Translations under genes and position numbers: made by a program
Shown here: in pieces, positions 6,908-9,328 of the stretch
Layout of the letters: each line of letters opens with the position of its first letter
Position numbering within the stretch: position 1 is the first letter of the stretch
Notes under the pieces: generated by a model
What the model was told of the DNA's origin: nothing
Database searches by the model: none
What the model saw: the letters and a program-made list of their open reading frames with translations, nothing else
NCBI GenBank assembly: GCA_013154225.1
Contig: JAADCW010000068.1
Location: forward strand, 1 to 9,328
Source of the DNA: Chloroflexota bacterium
GTDB lineage: Bacteria; Chloroflexota; Anaerolineae; Anaerolineales; DRMV01
Direction: 5' to 3'
Length of the DNA: 9,328 bases

Positions 6908-7695
6908 TTTTTCTCCTCGCCTGCGCGCACCACCATGTGCGGCACGTGTCCGTGATGGAAGAACATGGCCTGACAGCCGTACATTTCAGCCAGGGTGTCA
7001 TCCGTAAGCACCACCTCAGGCCGACCGTGGGCTACCAGGCGGCGGTTGACACAGGCCACGCCGTCCACATACTGCGAGACCACCCCCACATCGTGGGAAA
7101 CCATCAACACAGTCATGCCTTCCTGCTGGAAGCTGCGCAGGAGTTCGTAGAGCGATGTGGAAGTCTGCGCGTCCACGCCGGCGGTGGGCTCGTCGAGGAT
7201 GAGCAAACGGGGCTCGGTAGCCAGCGCCCGCGCCAGGAACACCCGCTGACGCTGACCGCCGGAAAGGTCGCTTAGCGGGCGGTCGGCCAGATCTTGAATG
7301 TCCACCTTGGCCATGGCACGCTCAACGGCTTCATGGTCAGCCTTGCCTGGGCGGCGGAAAAGCCCCAATCGAGCATATCGGCCCATCATCACCACATCGC
7401 GCACCCGCACGGGGAATTTGAGATCCACAGTGTGCATCTGCGGCACGTAGCCGATTTCCCGCCGCAATGGGCCTAATTCCTTGGGCGGCTTGCCAAAGAC
7501 CAGCACTTCGCCCTCAATGGGCTTGACCAGCCCCAAAATGGTGCGCACCAGGGTGGTTTTCCCCGCGCCGTTGGGGCCGATAATGGCCAAAAAAGCCCCT
7601 TCAGGCACGGTGAGGTTGACGTCATCCAAAACCTTGACCGTGCCATAAGCCACGGAAACGTGGCGCAGTTCAATGATCGGAGGCGCTGTGCTCAT
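6904..7695 (-). CDS. znuC: Zinc-type ABC transporter ATP-binding protein (ZnuC)
   Basis: The cytoplasmic ATPase that powers metal uptake, 263 residues. It has a Walker A GPNGAGKTT (40-48), the Q-loop near GYVPQ (82-86), the signature LSGGQRQRVFLARAL (144-158), Walker B LLILDEPTAGVD (164-175) and the H-loop SHD (His201). The C-terminal MFFHHGHVPHMVV (244-256) is a His-rich tail often seen in metal-importer ATPases. The start is the ATG at 7695, which overlaps the znuA TGA as ATGA and has AGGAG about ten bases upstream. A more distal ATG at 7740 lies inside znuA in another frame and is rejected. It overlaps znuB by four bases too, so the two transporter proteins are probably made in balanced amounts. 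Confidence 0.95.
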   Translation of the reverse strand: MSTAPPIIELRHVSVAYGTVKVLDDVNLTVPEGAFLAIIGPNGAGKTTLVRTILGLVKPIEGEVLVFGKPPKELGPLRREIGYVPQMHTVDLKFPVRVRDVVMMGRYARLGLFRRPGKADHEAVERAMAKVDIQDLADRPLSDLSGGQRQRVFLARALATEPRLLILDEPTAGVDAQTSTSLYELLRSFQQEGMTVLMVSHDVGVVSQYVDGVACVNRRLVAHGRPEVVLTDDTLAEMYGCQAMFFHHGHVPHMVVRAGEEKK

Positions 7696-8609
7696 GGGGT
7701 ATCTGCTCCTAAACCTTTCTTGAGTTGCTCTAAGTTCCAATACATGAGTTTGAGGTAAGTCTCTCGCGGAGGAAGCCCGCCCAAAGGATCCAGGGTCAGC
7801 ACGGGCACACCGGCTTCGTCGGCAATGACCTGGGCGGCTCGGGGCGAAAACTGGGGTTCAGCAAAGACCGCAGGCGCGCCGGTGCGCTTGATGATTTCTA
7901 CAATTTCGGCAACTTCGGCCGCGGAAGGCTCTTTTCCGGGCGTGGTTTCCAACACCGCGGCTTGATGCAGGCCGTAATCGTGGATGAAGTAGGCCCAAGA
8001 GGCGTGGAACGTGACCATTTCGCGGCTTTTGAAGTGTGCTACCGCGTCGCGAATGTCCGCGTCCAATTGATCCAATTCGGCCAGATAGCGGTCGGCATTG
8101 GCTTGGTATGTGGCTTTGCCTTCGGGATCGATTTCGATAAGGGTATCCCGAATGCGCTCAACGTAGTGCTTGGCGCGCTTTGGGCTCAGCCAAAGGTGCG
8201 GATTCCCGGCTGCATTTTCGCTGCTTTCCAGAATTTGCATGCCTTCGCTCAGCACAACGACCTGCAAATTGGGGTTGTCTGCGGCCTTTATGGCTTTATC
8301 TGCCCAAAACTCCAACCCCACACCGTTGAGGAAAAGGGCCCGTGCGTGGGTCAGGTCCCGCATTTGTGCAGGGGTGGGCTCGTAAGTGTGTGGGCTGGCG
8401 CCTGGGGGCACCATTGTGAGCACCTCGACGCGGTCCCCGCCCACTTCTTTGACAAAGTTGCTGATAGGCGGGATTGAGGCAACAACGAGGATTTTGCTGT
8501 TGCTGTTGCTGTTAGTTGTTGGTGTGGTTGTTTTACAGCCAGTAAGGATGGTTGTAAGTAAGATTGTGGTTGATAAAATGGCTATACGAATTAATGCTCG
8601 CTTTGTCAT
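7692..8609 (-). CDS. znuA: Zinc-type ABC transporter substrate-binding lipoprotein (ZnuA/TroA family)
   Basis: An extracytoplasmic cluster A-I metal-binding protein, 305 residues. Residues 1-25 are a lipoprotein signal: basic MTKR, a hydrophobic core, then ILTG-Cys25, the acylated cysteine. A low-complexity tether with three Asn-Ser units (33-38) follows. Likely ligands are His74 (ASPHTYEP), His138 (NPHLWLSP), His202 (TFHASWAYF) and Asp274 (LDPLGG). Three His plus Asp matches TroA; Mn-specific homologues such as PsaA usually have Glu at the third site, so zinc is favoured. The His-rich loop typical of proteobacterial ZnuA is absent. The start is the ATG at 8609 with GGAGGG (8617-8622) seven bases upstream; an upstream ATG at 8672 lies inside zur and would bury the signal peptide. 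It lies 52 bp after zur and overlaps znuC by four bases. Confidence 0.94.
   Translation of the reverse strand: MTKRALIRIAILSTTILLTTILTGCKTTTPTTNSNSNSKILVVASIPPISNFVKEVGGDRVEVLTMVPPGASPHTYEPTPAQMRDLTHARALFLNGVGLEFWADKAIKAADNPNLQVVVLSEGMQILESSENAAGNPHLWLSPKRAKHYVERIRDTLIEIDPEGKATYQANADRYLAELDQLDADIRDAVAHFKSREMVTFHASWAYFIHDYGLHQAAVLETTPGKEPSAAEVAEIVEIIKRTGAPAVFAEPQFSPRAAQVIADEAGVPVLTLDPLGGLPPRETYLKLMYWNLEQLKKGLGADTP
8495..8513 (-). repeat. Hexanucleotide tandem repeat in znuA tether
   Basis: Three exact copies of TGCTGT (plus strand) lie head to tail. They encode alternating Ser and Asn on the minus strand, just after the lipidated cysteine. The phase keeps the frame in multiples of two residues. 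Such short arrays can gain or lose units, here only changing tether length. Confidence 0.7.
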
Positions 8610-8661
8610 CCTTGCACCCTCCAAAGTTGCACGGCGGTGTTTGTTATTCCATGCTTCGGTT

Positions 8662-9264
8662 TTAGCGCCCACAAGGCCAAGCGGCTTCGTTCTGGCCTAC
8701 GCCACCGGTAGCAGGCCGTATCCCTACCGCTCCTACGGGCGGCTCTCCTGCCTCTTCCTGGCCGCCCTTTGCGCCGTCGGTATCGTGACCATCCCCTTCG
8801 GCCAGAAGGGCTTGCTCCGCGGTGTTCCGACGGCACTCCGCACATAAGCCAATCAACTGCAGCCAGTGATCCTCGATGCGAAAGCCGCTCTCGCCAGCCA
8901 CGGCTTGCATGAGCGCGTCCAGGTCATCGCCCTCAAAGTACCACACCCGCCCACAGCCACGGCAGACCAGCAGATGCTGATGTCCCGGCTCGGTAGCCAC
9001 ATAACGGGCGCACTGGCTGGGACAATGGACCTTTTGCACCAACCCCAAAGCCAACAAAGTGTCCAGGGTGCGGTACACGGTGACCAAACCCAACTGCGCA
9101 TAGCGCTGTCGCGCGCGATCAAAGATCTGCGTGGCATCTAAAGCGCGCTGGCTTTCGGCCAGCACCTGCAACACGGCTTGTCTGGCCGGCGTCAGGCGGT
9201 ATCCCTGGCCGCGTAGAGCCTGCCGCCAGCGGCTCAGGCGCTCTTGGCTGGAAGAAGCCGGCAT
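8662..9264 (-). CDS. Fur-family metal-responsive repressor, probably Zur, with a long C-terminal tail
   Basis: A 200-residue DNA-binding regulator. The winged helix spans about 15-80 with YRLTPARQAVLQVL (22-35) and the recognition helix VTVYRTLDTLLALGLV (61-76). Metal sites are Cys101/Cys104 (CRGC) with Cys141/Cys144 (CAEC) for the structural zinc, and His95/His97 with a cysteine at 81 or 85 for the sensing site. Cysteine there, rather than His, leans towards Zur over Fur, and the gene leads a zinc-type importer operon, so zinc-dependent repression of its own operon is the natural inference. After Cys144 the protein carries about 56 extra residues rich in Gly, Ala and Glu, where relatives normally stop within a few residues. 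The ATG at 9264 has GGAGAGG (9270-9276) five bases upstream. An in-frame ATG at 9321 has no visible ribosome binding site within the window. The operator is outside the window. Confidence 0.9.
   Translation of the reverse strand: MPASSSQERLSRWRQALRGQGYRLTPARQAVLQVLAESQRALDATQIFDRARQRYAQLGLVTVYRTLDTLLALGLVQKVHCPSQCARYVATEPGHQHLLVCRGCGRVWYFEGDDLDALMQAVAGESGFRIEDHWLQLIGLCAECRRNTAEQALLAEGDGHDTDGAKGGQEEAGEPPVGAVGIRPATGGVGQNEAAWPCGR
8707..8834. repeat. Cluster of inverted repeats within the zur tail
   Basis: Several perfect inverted repeats are packed here. CCCTTC/GAAGGG (8794-8810, five-base loop) is nested inside GCCGTCGG (8773-8780) and CCGACGGC (8827-8834). GGGCGGC (8737-8743) pairs with GCCGCCC (8761-8767). 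CCGTA (8716-8720) pairs with TACGG (8734-8738), overlapping the previous arm. GGTAG (8707-8711) pairs with CTACC (8724-8728). They cover almost exactly the part of zur that extends beyond the conserved domain. In GC-rich DNA some would arise by chance. Confidence 0.55.
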
Positions 9265-9328
9265 GGGCACCTCTCCATCAATCAGGTCTTGCTCGGGGCA
9301 CAGCGCGGAGCCCTCGCGCATCCCAAGG

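Noticed and set aside
7692..8672. A longer ZnuA starting at 8672
   Set aside because: It would overlap the zur stop and put 21 polar residues before a clear lipoprotein signal peptide. The ATG at 8609 has a good ribosome binding site.

Overview
The window holds ten protein-coding genes, all on the minus strand, in two runs separated by one AT-rich gap of about 320 bp. Base composition is fairly GC-rich (my impression is just under 60 %), Shine-Dalgarno sequences are strong, and gene spacing is tight. The PIN/TRAM, metallo-hydrolase and UbiA-like proteins resemble what I remember from Chloroflexota (Anaerolineae-type), so that phylum is my best guess. It rests on memory of family resemblance, not on a search.

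Read in the direction of transcription (from high to low coordinates), the first run is a metal-uptake operon: a Fur-family regulator, probably Zur; a metal-binding lipoprotein (ZnuA/TroA type); an ABC ATPase (ZnuC); and an ABC-3 permease (ZnuB). The three transport genes are joined by 4-base ATGA overlaps. The regulator precedes them by about 50 bp, so the sensor and the importer it probably controls are likely co-transcribed. A hairpin plus T-tract lies just after znuB. The binding-protein ligand set (His74, His138, His202, Asp274) favours zinc.

The gap (about 5781-6097) is AT-rich. It carries the znuB terminator, a possible promoter, and an AGGAGG ribosome binding site that sets the start of the next gene.

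The second run is a housekeeping operon: PIN/TRAM membrane protein (YacL type), cysteinyl-tRNA synthetase, RlmB-type rRNA methyltransferase, a metallo-beta-lactamase-fold hydrolase, a UbiA-like membrane protein that seems to have lost its catalytic aspartates, and the first 288 codons of a MoeA-type molybdenum cofactor enzyme cut by the window edge. The yacL-cysS-rlmB order recalls a conserved Firmicutes neighbourhood.

I found no mobile element, CRISPR array, tRNA or rRNA, and no evident new multi-gene system. The points most worth a second look are the degenerate UbiA-like protein and the long, inverted-repeat-rich C-terminal tail of the Fur/Zur regulator.
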